This document shows positions 23,684-34,819 of a stretch of DNA of 64,000 bases, piece by piece. The stretch covers positions 496,001-560,000 of the forward strand of contig NZ_JOAJ01000005.1 of assembly GCF_000720425.1 (NCBI RefSeq). Reading direction: 5' to 3'. This DNA comes from Nocardia rhamnosiphila NBRC 108938 (lineage in GTDB: Bacteria > Actinomycetota > Actinomycetes > Mycobacteriales > Mycobacteriaceae). Positions within the stretch are counted from its first letter, which is position 1, and the number at the start of each line of letters is the position of its first letter. The translations under genes and the position numbers were made by a program. Below the pieces are notes generated by a model. It was not told the DNA's origin. It saw only the letters and a program-made list of their open reading frames with translations, and searched no databases.

Positions 23684-24901
23684 ATGTCCAAGATCAAGGT
23701 TGAAGGCACCGTCGTTGAACTCGACGGCGACGAGATGACCCGGATCATCTGGCAGTTCATCAAGGACAAGCTGATCCACCCGTACCTCGATGTGAACCTC
23801 GAGTACTACGACCTCGGCATCGAATACCGCGACAAAACCGACGACCAGGTCACCGTCGACGCCGCCAACGCCATCAAGCAGCACGGTGTCGGCGTCAAAT
23901 GCGCGACGATCACCCCCGACGAGGCCCGCGTCGAGGAATTCGGCCTCAAGAAGATGTGGCGGTCGCCCAACGGCACCATCCGCAACATTCTCGGCGGCAC
24001 CATCTTCCGCGCGCCGATCATCATCTCCAACGTTCCGCGCCTGGTACCGGGCTGGACCAAGCCGATCATCATCGGCCGTCACGCCTTCGGCGACCAGTAC
24101 CGCGCCACCGACTTCAAGGTTTTCCAGGCCGGCACCGTCACCCTCACCTTCACCCCCGAGGACGGCAGCGAGCCCATCGTGCACGAGGTCGTGCAGATGC
24201 CGGAGGACGGCGGCGTCGTGATGGGTATGTACAACTTCAAGAAGTCCATCGAAGACTTCGCGCGCGCCTCGTTCAACTACGGGCTGCAGCAGAACTACCC
24301 CGTCTACATGTCGACGAAGAACACCATCCTCAAGGCCTACGACGGCATGTTCAAGGACACCTTCGAGGCGGTCTTCGAAGCCGAGTTCAAGAGCCAGTTC
24401 GCGGCGGCCGGGCTCACCTACGAGCACCGGCTGATCGACGATATGGTCGCCTCCTCCATGAAGTGGGAGGGCGGCTACGTCTGGGCCTGCAAGAACTACG
24501 ACGGCGACGTGCAGTCCGACACGGTCGCGCAGGGCTTCGGATCGCTCGGCCTGATGACCTCGGTGCTGCTGACCCCGGACGGCCGGACCTGTGAAGCCGA
24601 GGCCGCGCACGGCACGGTCACCCGGCACTACCGCCAGCACCAGCAGGGCAAGCCGACCTCGACCAACCCGATCGCGTCGATCTTCGCCTGGACCCGCGGC
24701 CTCGAGCACCGGGGCAAGCTGGACAACACCCCCGAGGTCATCGGTTTCGCCCAGACCCTGGAAGATGTGGTCATCAAGACCGTCGAGGGCGGGCAGATGA
24801 CCAAGGACCTCGCGGCGCTGGTCGGCGGGGACCAGGGCTACCTCACCACCGAGGAGTTCCTGGCCGCGCTGGACGCCAACCTGGCCCGCGCCCTGAGGTA
24901 G
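23684..24901 (+). CDS. icd: NADP-dependent isocitrate dehydrogenase
   Basis: A 405-residue enzyme of the eukaryote-like homodimeric class (Rv3339c/Icd1 type), converting isocitrate to 2-oxoglutarate and CO2 in the TCA cycle. Features are [12 protein letters not shown] near the start, the isocitrate-binding [16 protein letters not shown] region, and the metal-binding aspartates in [15 protein letters not shown] precedes ATG 23684. It is divergent from the metX transcript. A strong hairpin follows the stop. Confidence 0.96.
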   Translation: MSKIKVEGTVVELDGDEMTRIIWQFIKDKLIHPYLDVNLEYYDLGIEYRDKTDDQVTVDAANAIKQHGVGVKCATITPDEARVEEFGLKKMWRSPNGTIRNILGGTIFRAPIIISNVPRLVPGWTKPIIIGRHAFGDQYRATDFKVFQAGTVTLTFTPEDGSEPIVHEVVQMPEDGGVVMGMYNFKKSIEDFARASFNYGLQQNYPVYMSTKNTILKAYDGMFKDTFEAVFEAEFKSQFAAAGLTYEHRLIDDMVASSMKWEGGYVWACKNYDGDVQSDTVAQGFGSLGLMTSVLLTPDGRTCEAEAAHGTVTRHYRQHQQGKPTSTNPIASIFAWTRGLEHRGKLDNTPEVIGFAQTLEDVVIKTVEGGQMTKDLAALVGGDQGYLTTEEFLAALDANLARALR

Positions 24902-25203
24902 GACGCCCCACCTTGTCGATGCCCCTGCCCGTGATGGGTGGGGGCATCGCCATGTGTGGCGGGGTGGCCCAGGGCGGGGCGGGGTGGATTCACGTTGGGA
25001 CTCGGGTGGGGGCTCGCTCGCCAAGGCGGGACGTGGGGGCTTGTCCGTGAACGGTCGAGGGAGTGCCTGGGTCCGGAGTCGTGATTTCCCGGTTTCGGTG
25101 CCGTGTTCGCCGAGAACTGGCAGGGTGTCAACAAGGCGGATGCGACGGTGTGTCCGCTCGGTGGTTTACACCGTAATGCTGCTGGTGATTCCGGAGGACG
25201 ACG
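24902..25203. other. Intergenic region icd to acyl-CoA dehydrogenase
   Basis: It holds the icd terminator hairpin at 24917-24949. The rest is G-rich on the plus strand (24960-25040) with no supported gene. The last 60 nt carry the ribosome-binding site GGAGGA and presumably the promoter of the acyl-CoA dehydrogenase. Confidence 0.5.
24917..24949 (+). terminator. Hairpin terminator of icd
   Basis: CGATGCCCC (24917-24925) and GGGGCATCG (24941-24949) form a perfect 9-bp stem that continues inward through two G-U and three G-C pairs to a 5-nt loop. It starts 16 nt after the icd stop. No U-tract follows. Confidence 0.7.
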
Positions 25204-26451
25204 ATGTTCGAATGGTCCGATACCGACCTGATGGTCCGCGACGCTGTACGGACGTTCATCGATAAGGAAGTGCGACCCCACCTGGACGCATTGGACAGCG
25301 GGGAAATGCTGCCCTATCCGATCCTGCGCAAGCTGTACGCGGATTTCGGTATCGGCGCCATGGCCGAAGAGGCCCTGAACAAGCAGCTGGCGGCTAGGCA
25401 GGCGGCTGCCGACGGGGCGGAGAAGCCGGCCGCGGCGGACAAGGACGGGTCCGGCGGCGGTTTCGATCAGCAGACGATGATGGCCGTGCTGACCAGCGAA
25501 CTCTCCGGCGTCTGTATGGGTCTGTGTAGCTCGCTCGGGGTGAGCACCGGACTCGGCGGCGCCACCATCCTCTCCCGGGGCACGCTCGCCCAGCAGCAGC
25601 GATGGGTGCCCGATATCGTCAGTCTCCGCAAGATCGCGTGCTGGGCCATCACCGAACCCGATTCCGGATCGGACGCGTTCGGCGGGATGAAGACCTACGT
25701 GCGACGTGACGGTGAGGACTACATCCTCAATGGTCAGAAGACGTTCATCACCAACGGTCCCTTCGCCGACACCTTGGTCGTCTACGCGAAACTGGACGAG
25801 GGCGACGGCACCCCGTCCCGCGACCGCAAGGTGCTCACCTTTGTGCTCGACGCGGGGATGGAGGGGCTCACCCAGGGCAAACCCTTCAAGAAGATGGGCC
25901 TGCACGCCTCGCCCACCGGGGAGCTCTTCTTCGACAACGTCCGTCTCGGCCGCGACCGGTTGCTCGGCGAAACCGAGGAGCACCGCGGCGGCGACGGCCG
26001 GGAGAGCGCCAAATCCAGTTTCGTGGCCGAGCGGGTCGGCATCGGGTTCATGGCCCTGGGTGTGATCAACGAATGCCTGCGCTTGTGCACCGATTACGCC
26101 CGCAACCGGAAACTGTGGGGCCAGGAGATCGGCCGCTTCCAGCTCATCCAGCTCAAACTTGCGAAGATGGAGGTCGCCCGGATCAATGTGCAGAACATGG
26201 TGTTCAACATCATCGAGCGCGGGCGGGCCGGTAAACCGCTGAGCCTTTCGGAGGCCTCGGCCGTGAAGCTGTACTCGTCCGAGATCGCGACCGAGGTGGC
26301 GATGGAGGCGGTGCAGCTGTTCGGCGGTAACGGCTACATGTCGGAATACCGGGTGGAGCAGCTGGCTCGCGACGCGAAATCACTCATGATCTACGCGGGC
26401 AGCAACGAGATCCAGGTGACGCACGTGGCGAAGGGCCTCCTCGGAAACTGA
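25204..26451 (+). CDS. Acyl-CoA dehydrogenase
   Basis: A 415-residue FAD enzyme that introduces a C2-C3 double bond into acyl-CoA thioesters. The family signature ACWAITEPDSGSDAFG lies near residues 144-159, NGQKTFITNG follows, and the C-terminus has LFGGNGYMSEYRVEQLARDA. Residues ~62-90 form an Ala/Asp/Gly-rich insert not needed by the fold. GGAGGA precedes ATG 25204. The substrate range is not decidable. It is convergent with the alpha/beta hydrolase gene. Confidence 0.92.
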   Translation: MFEWSDTDLMVRDAVRTFIDKEVRPHLDALDSGEMLPYPILRKLYADFGIGAMAEEALNKQLAARQAAADGAEKPAAADKDGSGGGFDQQTMMAVLTSELSGVCMGLCSSLGVSTGLGGATILSRGTLAQQQRWVPDIVSLRKIACWAITEPDSGSDAFGGMKTYVRRDGEDYILNGQKTFITNGPFADTLVVYAKLDEGDGTPSRDRKVLTFVLDAGMEGLTQGKPFKKMGLHASPTGELFFDNVRLGRDRLLGETEEHRGGDGRESAKSSFVAERVGIGFMALGVINECLRLCTDYARNRKLWGQEIGRFQLIQLKLAKMEVARINVQNMVFNIIERGRAGKPLSLSEASAVKLYSSEIATEVAMEAVQLFGGNGYMSEYRVEQLARDAKSLMIYAGSNEIQVTHVAKGLLGN

Positions 26452-26468
26452 GACTCGACCGGCGCCGA

Positions 26469-27317
26469 TTACACAGCGCGCAGGTGGTCGCGGCTGGCGT
26501 AGATGTGTTCGGCTATGAGATTCGCGATCCGGTCGGGCGCCTCCAGCATGGGCACATGCCCTGCCCGGTTGAGCATGATCCGGTCCGCGGCCGGCGGCAG
26601 CTCACGGAGGAACCGGCCACCGTGGGCCCGGGCCGGAAGAACCCGATCGGAATCGGCGAGGATCAGCCGGACAGGGGTCGTGATGTCGGACATATCCGCC
26701 AGCGACGGCCCGCGCAGCGTGCCGAGGGTGAGTGCGGGTAGCGCCGGGCAGTGCAGCGCGGCCAGGATCACCGCCGTGATATCCGCCCGGGAGACCGCCC
26801 GGGTGTCCTTGGTCAGCAGCTGGGCCATGGCCCACCGCAGGATCCGGCTCTCGGTCGGGAAATCGCCCAGCCGCCGGAGGATTTCGGCGAGCGGGATCAT
26901 CGGCGCGATCTTGGCGGCGGCGCGGATCTGGAGCGGCGACGGGGTCTTCCAGCCGCCGGCCGGGGCGATCGCGGTGAGTGTGCGCGCCCGGCCGCGGCGG
27001 GCCAGTTCGAACCCCACCCAGCCACCCAGCGAATTGCCGGCGATATGGCAGGTCCGCCAGCCCAGATCGTCCAGCTGCGCTTCGACCCGGTCGGCCAGGG
27101 TGGCGGCGGAGTACCCGCCATCGGAGAACTCCGGCCCGCCCCAGTGCCCGGCCAGGGCGGGAGTGAAGACCTCACAGCGGGCGGCCAGGAGGGTGGCGGT
27201 CCGCTCCCAGCAGTGCGGTGAGAGCAAAACGCCGTGGAGCAGCAGCAGCGGAGCGCCTGAGCCCAGGTGCAGAGCCTCGACCGGCTCGGGCATTGCGGTT
27301 GCGGAGGTGCCTGACAT
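26469..27317 (-). CDS. Alpha/beta hydrolase
   Basis: A 282-residue alpha/beta-hydrolase-fold protein. The oxyanion region is LLLLHGVLLSPHCWE, the nucleophile elbow is GNSLGG, the acid lies in LADSDRVLP and the His in NRAGHVPMLE. It is probably an esterase or C-C hydrolase; the substrate is unknown. The start is uncertain: GTG 27329 lies too close to AGGAAGGGG, while ATG 27317 is about 13 nt from it. A similar hydrolase region occurs near trpS in M. tuberculosis. It is divergent from the exonuclease gene, with about 45-57 nt between the starts. Confidence 0.85.
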   Translation of the reverse strand: MSGTSATAMPEPVEALHLGSGAPLLLLHGVLLSPHCWERTATLLAARCEVFTPALAGHWGGPEFSDGGYSAATLADRVEAQLDDLGWRTCHIAGNSLGGWVGFELARRGRARTLTAIAPAGGWKTPSPLQIRAAAKIAPMIPLAEILRRLGDFPTESRILRWAMAQLLTKDTRAVSRADITAVILAALHCPALPALTLGTLRGPSLADMSDITTPVRLILADSDRVLPARAHGGRFLRELPPAADRIMLNRAGHVPMLEAPDRIANLIAEHIYASRDHLRAV

Positions 27318-27374
27318 CGATGTCGTCACCCCTTCCTGGCAAGTAGCGGTGACTAGTCATTGTACGGTCGATCG

Positions 27375-28157
27375 GTGCCGTACATCCTTTCCACTGTCAA
27401 TGTCAACGGGGTCCGGGCGGCCGCGGGCAAGGGGCTGCTCGCCTGGCTGGCCCGAACCGAGGCCGATATCGTCTGCCTGCAGGAAACGCGTGCCGACGAT
27501 GCCCAGGTGGCCGCCGCGCTCGCGCCCGCACTGGACGACGGGTGGTCGCTGGCCCACGCCGAACCCGGTGCCAAAGGGCGGGCGGGGGTGGGGGTGCTGG
27601 CGCGGCGTCCGATGCGATCGGTGCGGATCGGGATCGAACCGGACAGCGAGTTCGTCACCACCGGCCGCTACCTCGAGGTCGAGTTCGACGAGGTGACCGT
27701 CGCGAGCGTGTACGTCCATACCGGAGAGGCGGATACGCCCCGGCAGGACGAGAAGTACCGGTTCCTCGACGAACTCGCCGCCCGGATGTCCACCCGCACC
27801 GATGCTTTCGTCATCGCGGGCGATTGGAATATCGCGCACACCGAACGAGACCTGAAGAACTGGAAGGGAAACCTGAAGAAATCCGGTTTCCTGCCCGCCG
27901 AACGGGCCTGGCTGGATCGGCAATTGGCGGCCGGATACGTCGATGTCGTCCGGGAACTTCACCCGGAGGGCGACGGTCCGTTCAGCTGGTGGTCGTATCG
28001 TGGGCGCGCGTTCGACAACGACACCGGCTGGCGGATCGATTACCAGCTGGCGACACCGCAGGCCGCCGAACGGGCGAAGCAGGCGGTGGTCGAACGTGCC
28101 GCGACCTACGCGGAACGCTGGTCGGACCATGCTCCGGTGACAGTCCAGTATCGATGA
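27375..28157 (+). CDS. Exodeoxyribonuclease III-like AP endonuclease
   Basis: A 260-residue endonuclease/exonuclease/phosphatase-fold protein of the ExoIII (XthA) family, acting at abasic sites in base-excision repair. Signature elements are STVNVNG at the start, DIVCLQETR (metal-binding Glu), GDWNIAHTERDL (catalytic Asp/Asn), WRIDYQLAT and the final SDHAPV (catalytic His). GTG 27375 gives the usual N-terminus YILSTVNVNG. No Shine-Dalgarno is visible and the promoter region is short, so a leaderless message is possible. Confidence 0.9.
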   Translation: MPYILSTVNVNGVRAAAGKGLLAWLARTEADIVCLQETRADDAQVAAALAPALDDGWSLAHAEPGAKGRAGVGVLARRPMRSVRIGIEPDSEFVTTGRYLEVEFDEVTVASVYVHTGEADTPRQDEKYRFLDELAARMSTRTDAFVIAGDWNIAHTERDLKNWKGNLKKSGFLPAERAWLDRQLAAGYVDVVRELHPEGDGPFSWWSYRGRAFDNDTGWRIDYQLATPQAAERAKQAVVERAATYAERWSDHAPVTVQYR

Positions 28158-28167
28158 AGGGGTAGTC

Positions 28168-28662
28168 GTGCGTGCGAAAGTTGTGAAGGTCCTGTCGGCG
28201 GTGGGCGCGGTGCTGGTGGCCGTCGTGGTCGCTCTGCTCAGCAGTCAGGGCGGGGACGACAGCGGTTCCACCGCCGCGGCGGCACGGTCGGAGACGGCGG
28301 CGGCCGCCACATCGGTCGCGCCGAAGCCCGCACCGGGCCGGACCACGGCGTCCGATGCCCCGGTGGTGTCGAAGGTGGCCGGGGTCCCCGACCGTGCCTA
28401 CACCACACTCACGGAGATCGATGCCGGACGCTGGCCCGATTCGGCGAACGCGCCGGGCACCAAAGGCGGTGTCCCCTTCGGAAACCGGGAGGGCCGGCTG
28501 CCCGTCGCGGACTCCGTGGGCAAGGGGATCGAATACCAGGAGTGGGATGTGAACCCGAAGAAACCGGGGCAGTCCCGCGATGCCGAACGCATCGTCACCG
28601 GCAGCGACGGCTCGGCCTGGTACACCGGTGACCACTACGACACCTTCACCAGGATGCGCTGA
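28168..28662 (+). CDS. Secreted guanyl-specific ribonuclease (RNase Sa/barnase family)
   Basis: A 164-residue exported RNase. An N-terminal hydrophobic segment (VLSAVGAVLVAVVVALLSS) is a signal peptide or anchor, followed by an Ala/Pro/Thr linker and a ~95-residue catalytic domain very close to Streptomyces RNase Sa. Catalytic positions are visible: Glu in YQEWDVN, Arg in SRDAERIVTG and His in WYTGDHYDTF. It cleaves RNA after guanosine. AAGGGG precedes GTG 28168. The barstar gene starts at the overlapping TGATG, so toxin and inhibitor are made from one message. Confidence 0.9.
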   Translation: MRAKVVKVLSAVGAVLVAVVVALLSSQGGDDSGSTAAAARSETAAAATSVAPKPAPGRTTASDAPVVSKVAGVPDRAYTTLTEIDAGRWPDSANAPGTKGGVPFGNREGRLPVADSVGKGIEYQEWDVNPKKPGQSRDAERIVTGSDGSAWYTGDHYDTFTRMR

Positions 28663-29141
28663 TGGCCGAATCCGTGCTGCTGGCCGATTTCCTCACCCTT
28701 GCGCACCACGAATCGTCGGCCGGCGCCGCACCGCCGGCCGTGGGAGTGGCGACCGTGGACGCCGCCGAGTTCAGCCGGGTGCGCTACGGCGCGCCCGCCG
28801 GCTACCGGGTGCGCGAAGTCCGCGGCAGCCGGATGCGCACGGTGGCGGCGTTGTTCGACGAATTCGCGGCGGCGCTGCAGTTCCCGTACTACTTCCGGCC
28901 GAACAAGGACGCGTTCGACGAATGCCTGTTCAACCTCGAGGACCTGCTCGGGGACGCCACCGGCTATGTGGTGGCCGTCCGAGAGGCCGAGCAGTTGCTC
29001 GCGGACGCACCTGGGGAGCGGGAGTGGTTCGATTCGGTGCTCGCCGAATGCGCGGAATTCTGGACCTCGCGAGAGGTGGCGTTCCGGGTCGTGCTGCAGG
29101 GGGCGCCGGAGGGGCTGACCGCGGTTCCAGTCCGCGTCTGA
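28662..29141 (+). CDS. Barstar-family ribonuclease inhibitor
   Basis: A 159-residue cytosolic protein with a barstar domain. LFDEFAAALQFPYYFRPNKDAFDECLF-type sequence near residues 66-92 contains the barnase-binding helix and the acidic residues that block the RNase active site. The start ATG overlaps the RNase stop (TGATG). Its job is to protect the cell from the RNase before export. The N-terminal ~55 residues are an extension beyond the minimal 90-residue barstar. Confidence 0.88.
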   Translation: MAESVLLADFLTLAHHESSAGAAPPAVGVATVDAAEFSRVRYGAPAGYRVREVRGSRMRTVAALFDEFAAALQFPYYFRPNKDAFDECLFNLEDLLGDATGYVVAVREAEQLLADAPGEREWFDSVLAECAEFWTSREVAFRVVLQGAPEGLTAVPVRV

Positions 29142-29160
29142 TTGCCTCGCGGCGGCAGGT

Positions 29161-29796
29161 TCAGTTGCCGCGGTGCGCGAAATCCTCACCGAGCAGGACG
29201 AAGACGTCGGTGGTGTAATCGATCAGCTCGTCCCGGCCGATCGGCAGATCACCGCGCACCCAGCCGGTCAGCGTCTGGACCAGCCCGCCCACCAGATAGG
29301 TGGCCCGGAAATCGATCACCGGGTCCGGCGCCGGGTCGGTGACCCCGTAGAACTCGATCCCCTCACTGGCCACCAGCCGGGCGAAAACCCGGATCGTCTC
29401 GGTGGTGCGCGCCCGTAACTGCGGGGTCGCCATCGCGGCGACCATGGTGACCTCGGTTTTGCGGGGATCGTCGGTGAGCAGATGGATACCGGCGGTGATG
29501 GCCGCGTGCGCCTTGGCCCGCGAATCGTCACCGGCGGTCTGCAGGGCCGCCGCGATCGCGATCACCAGTTCCTCGGCGATACCGTCGACCAGCGCGGTGA
29601 GCACATCGTCCCGGCTGCTGAAACTCTCGTAGTAGTAGCGCTCGTTGAGCCCCGCCGCCGAGCACATCCCGGACACGGTGAGCTTGTCCAGTCCCTGGGT
29701 TCCGATGATCTCCAGCGCCGCGTCCAGGAGCGCGGACCGTCGTTGGGCCTGCCGTTCCTCCGCGGACAAACCGCCATAGGTGCGCTGCGCTGCCAT
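29161..29796 (-). CDS. TetR-family regulator
   Basis: A 211-residue repressor with an N-terminal helix-turn-helix (ALEIIGTQGLDKLTVSGMCS then AAGLNERYYYESFSSRDDVL) and a TetR C-terminal ligand domain. It is divergent from the MpaB-like oxygenase gene, with a 210-nt spacer that may hold its operator. The target is inferred from position only. Confidence 0.85.
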   Translation of the reverse strand: MAAQRTYGGLSAEERQAQRRSALLDAALEIIGTQGLDKLTVSGMCSAAGLNERYYYESFSSRDDVLTALVDGIAEELVIAIAAALQTAGDDSRAKAHAAITAGIHLLTDDPRKTEVTMVAAMATPQLRARTTETIRVFARLVASEGIEFYGVTDPAPDPVIDFRATYLVGGLVQTLTGWVRGDLPIGRDELIDYTTDVFVLLGEDFAHRGN

Positions 29797-29923
29797 AGCC
29801 CGAGTTTATTGGTCCGCGCCGGGTGAGCAGGTGCCGGTCGTGCGGTGCAATCGGCTCACCGCAACCCCCCGCCGGCGCCGCCTCCTCACCGCCACGGAAA
29901 CCGCCGCAATTTGGGAACACCTC

Positions 29924-29953
29924 TTGCCAGAAATGCTCGAACTGGTGGATGCT
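29924..29953 (+). promoter_or_regulatory. Candidate promoter of the oxygenase gene with TTGCCAGA repeats
   Basis: TTGCCA (29924-29929) and GATGCT (29948-29953) are spaced 18 nt apart, about 55 nt upstream of the ATG. TTGCCAGA recurs at 29956-29963, and ATGCT occurs twice between and around them. This short direct-repeat pattern could be the site for the divergent TetR protein. Confidence 0.35.
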
Positions 29954-30006
29954 ATTGCCAGATGCGGGTGCGCAGTGCTCGACGTGGAGCGGACCAGGAG
30001 GCTGAG

Positions 30007-32077
<2,071 letters not shown>

Positions 32078-32120
32078 TATCGGTCCGCGGCCGTGCGTGT
32101 GGCGATGAGGGGCGCGAACA

Positions 32121-33149
32121 GTGCAGGTGATCGACAACGGCAAGGCCGCAGTCCAGCGCATGATCGGACAGCGGCCGTGGCTCGACCATCTGGTGCGCGC
32201 GGCCGGTAGATATCAGAGTCAGCGCGGCGACTACTACGCGGCGGGCATCACGTATTTCACTGTGCTGTCCCTGTTCCCGCTGCTCATGATCGCCTTCGCC
32301 ATCGCGGGCTTCGTGCTCGCGGGCAACGCCGACCTGCTGGGCGAACTGCAGGAGAAGGTCGTCGAGAACATCCCGGGCGAGATGGGGGATCAGCTCAACG
32401 ATCTGATCGACCAGGCGGTGAACTCGCGCGGGACGGTGGGTGTGCTGGGTCTGCTCACCGGGTTGTACTCCGGTCTCGGCTGGATGGCGAACCTGCGCAA
32501 GGCGCTCACCGAACAGTGGGAGCAGCCCTCGGACGAGGACAACTGGCTGCGCACCAAACTGTCGGACCTGGGTGCGCTGCTGGGTCTCTTCCTCGCCCTG
32601 GTGGTGTCGCTCGGGTTGTCGGCGGTGGCGTCGAGCCGGCTCGGCGTGCAACTGCTCGAACTGGTGGGGCTCGACGAGATGCCCGGGGTGCGCTGGCTGC
32701 TGTGGCTGCTGTCCACGGTGCTCGCCATGGTGTCCTCGTGGGCGCTGTTCGCCTGGATCATCGCCCGGCTGCCGCGGGAGCCGGTCACCCTGCGCAGTGC
32801 ATTGAAGGCGGCGGCGCTGGCGGCGGTGGGCTTCGAGATCTTCAAGAACATCGCCGGGATCTATATGCGGTCGGTGTTGAACAGCCCGGCCGGTGCCGCC
32901 TTCGGCTCGATTATCGGCATCATGGTGTTCAGTTATGTGGTCTATCGGATCATTCTGTTCGCCACGGCCTGGGCGGCGACCGCGCGCGAGAACGAGCAAC
33001 TGGCCTCGGTGCCGGTCCCCGCGCCGGCGCTGATCCGGCCGCGAATGGACAGCGGCCGGCCGGGGTTCGCCGGCGGTGCCGCGCTGTTCGGCGCGGGCGC
33101 GCTCGCCACATTGGGAATAACCCGGTTGCGTCGCCGCCGGCGCGACTGA
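32121..33149 (+). CDS. YihY/BrkB-family inner membrane protein
   Basis: A 342-residue protein with six hydrophobic segments and the YihY/UPF0761 signature near the start, GDYYAAGITYFTVLSLFPLLM. It matches the Rv3335c position next to trpS. Function is unsettled: it is not an RNase BN and may be an exporter or envelope factor. The C-terminal tail ends in a basic cluster (RLRRRRRD). GTG start at 32121. Confidence 0.9.
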   Translation: MQVIDNGKAAVQRMIGQRPWLDHLVRAAGRYQSQRGDYYAAGITYFTVLSLFPLLMIAFAIAGFVLAGNADLLGELQEKVVENIPGEMGDQLNDLIDQAVNSRGTVGVLGLLTGLYSGLGWMANLRKALTEQWEQPSDEDNWLRTKLSDLGALLGLFLALVVSLGLSAVASSRLGVQLLELVGLDEMPGVRWLLWLLSTVLAMVSSWALFAWIIARLPREPVTLRSALKAAALAAVGFEIFKNIAGIYMRSVLNSPAGAAFGSIIGIMVFSYVVYRIILFATAWAATARENEQLASVPVPAPALIRPRMDSGRPGFAGGAALFGAGALATLGITRLRRRRRD

Positions 33150-33503
33150 GCGGCGCGCCCGGACGCGTGTGGCGCGCGTGAGTCGGCGGAGCACCAGCTG
33201 TTCGGCCGTATTTCACCTCGGCGGCCCGGGCCCGAACGGCGGGCGGCCGGTGGGCGACCTATGCGAATACGCCGACGCAGAACCGCCTCTTTTGCGCGGG
33301 ATCACGCGGTCATAATCGCCCGGGGAAGGTACGTACGTATATCCGGGGATAAGTGCCTACGCACCGGAATGCGGATATTTCGGCTCGCGTGACGGATGTT
33401 CCGGGGCGGCCCTTGTCTTATGGTCCGATTCGAGGCAGCTCGATACTCGGAAATTTACCGGGGCGCAGAGCATTTGGCATGCTGCCGAGTAGAGGAGGAC
33501 CCG
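33150..33503. other. AT-richer intergenic region before the MFS/ATP-grasp pair
   Basis: About 350 nt visibly less GC-rich than the neighbours. It contains the perfect palindrome TACGTACGTA (33330-33339), likely near the promoter of the downstream pair. A GTG at 33353 and an ATG at 33479 are in frame with the MFS gene but encode a Gly/Pro/Arg-rich stretch that does not look like a membrane-protein N-terminus. Confidence 0.4.
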
Positions 33504-33593
33504 GTGGATTCCGAGGCGTCGACCCGGCATCCCGCACCAGAGGTGGTGCGCCCGGCGGATTCGAGGCGGAGTACCCGTTGGCCGTCGCGTTAG
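33504..33593 (+). CDS. 29-residue ORF overlapping the start of the MFS gene
   Basis: GTG 33504 has a strong AGAGGAGG five bases upstream. The frame runs 29 codons to TAG 33591-33593, past the proposed TTG start of the MFS gene at 33578. It could be a translated leader that couples initiation of the transporter. The peptide is Arg/Pro-rich with no known motif. It may be non-functional. Confidence 0.3.
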   Translation: MDSEASTRHPAPEVVRPADSRRSTRWPSR

Positions 33594-34819
33594 CAGGCAA
33601 GCGGAAACCACCGACGTTTCCCGCGGAAGTATGGATCATTTCGATCACCACCTTTCTGAGCAGGTCGGTCGGCTTTCTGGCGCTGTTCTCCACGGTGTTC
33701 TACAAATCGATGGGGTTGAGTCCCTCGGCGCTGACCCTCGCATTGTTCGCGGGGGGTTTCGCCGGTGTACTCGGCTCGGTCGCCGGCGGCTGGTTCGCCG
33801 CCCGTTTCGGATCCACCGATGTGCTCATCGCCGGGTCCTTGCTCAATGTTCCGCTGCTGTACATGCTCGGTATGTCGACGAATGATCCGGTACCGGCCAT
33901 TGTGTTGGCCTCGCTGAGTGTGGCGTTGACGCAATCGTTCTCGGGGCCGGCGGCGGCGCTGGTGACGGGATCGGCCTACGAGGGAAATACCGTCACGGTG
34001 GTCGCTTTCCACCGCATTTTCCTCAGCAGCGGTGTCACGGTGGCTCCGATCATGGTTTCCGCGGTGGGCGAGCACAACTTCTCGATGCTGTTCTTTCTGT
34101 CCGCGCTCGGTTCGGCGGGTACTGCCGCGTTCCTGTTCTCCGAGCGCGCCAGACTCCGGGGTGCCGAGGCACTGGCGGCGGCCCGGGAACGAAACGCACC
34201 CGCGCCCGATCTCGTCTCCGATTCCGCCACGGCGGTATCGTACGACCCGTCCCGCGTATCGCGGCTGTGGGCGGTGGTCGTGGTATTCGGCGCGGCCATG
34301 GCGGTCTACGCGCAGAGTATGAGTGGAATTCCCCTGTCGGTCGGGAAGATTTCCGACGGTGGTCAGCTCTACAGCGTGCTGCTCGTCATCAATTCACTCT
34401 TCATCATCTTCTTCGAGCTGCCGATCAGTACGTTGACGGCCAGGCTGAAGTGGAACTACGCGCTGGGGCTGGGGATCTTCGTCACCGGGCTCGGGCTCGC
34501 CGTCTGCGGCGCCGGCTCGAGCTGGACCGTGTGCATTGTCGGATTCGTGCTCTTCTCCCTGGGCGAGGCCATATTCATCCCGCAGGCGAGCGCTTCGATA
34601 GCCAATATCTCGACACCTTCGGAGAACCCCAGATACCAGGGATACCTGTCGGCCGCCCAGTCCTTCGGTTTCGCGGTGGGCCCGGGCCTCGGCGCCTTCG
34701 GGGTGCTGCACGACAGCGCGCTGTACTGGACGCTCGTCATCCAGATCTCGTTCGCCGCGGGTGCGGTGGCGGTAGTTGCAGGAATGTCCAAGGACAGGAG
34801 TTCGGTTCATGTCGGATAA
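33578..34819 (+). CDS. MFS transporter paired with an ATP-grasp ligase
   Basis: About 413 residues and 12 predicted helices, beginning at PTFPAEVWIISITTFLSRSV. The loop GGWFAARFGS matches MFS motif A. The TTG at 33578 was chosen because the helices start 15 residues later; ATG 33479 or GTG 33353 would add an atypical extension. The ATP-grasp gene overlaps its end by 11 nt. Adjacent amino-acid ligase and MFS efflux genes are known from dipeptide antibiotic loci such as bacD/bacE, so export of a ligase product is a reasonable inference. Confidence 0.8.
   Translation: MAVALAGKRKPPTFPAEVWIISITTFLSRSVGFLALFSTVFYKSMGLSPSALTLALFAGGFAGVLGSVAGGWFAARFGSTDVLIAGSLLNVPLLYMLGMSTNDPVPAIVLASLSVALTQSFSGPAAALVTGSAYEGNTVTVVAFHRIFLSSGVTVAPIMVSAVGEHNFSMLFFLSALGSAGTAAFLFSERARLRGAEALAAARERNAPAPDLVSDSATAVSYDPSRVSRLWAVVVVFGAAMAVYAQSMSGIPLSVGKISDGGQLYSVLLVINSLFIIFFELPISTLTARLKWNYALGLGIFVTGLGLAVCGAGSSWTVCIVGFVLFSLGEAIFIPQASASIANISTPSENPRYQGYLSAAQSFGFAVGPGLGAFGVLHDSALYWTLVIQISFAAGAVAVVAGMSKDRSSVHVG

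Noticed and set aside
24950-25060. G-rich tract downstream of icd as a possible small RNA or G-quadruplex element
   Set aside because: G-runs occur but without regular spacing, conserved pairing or a promoter that I could identify.
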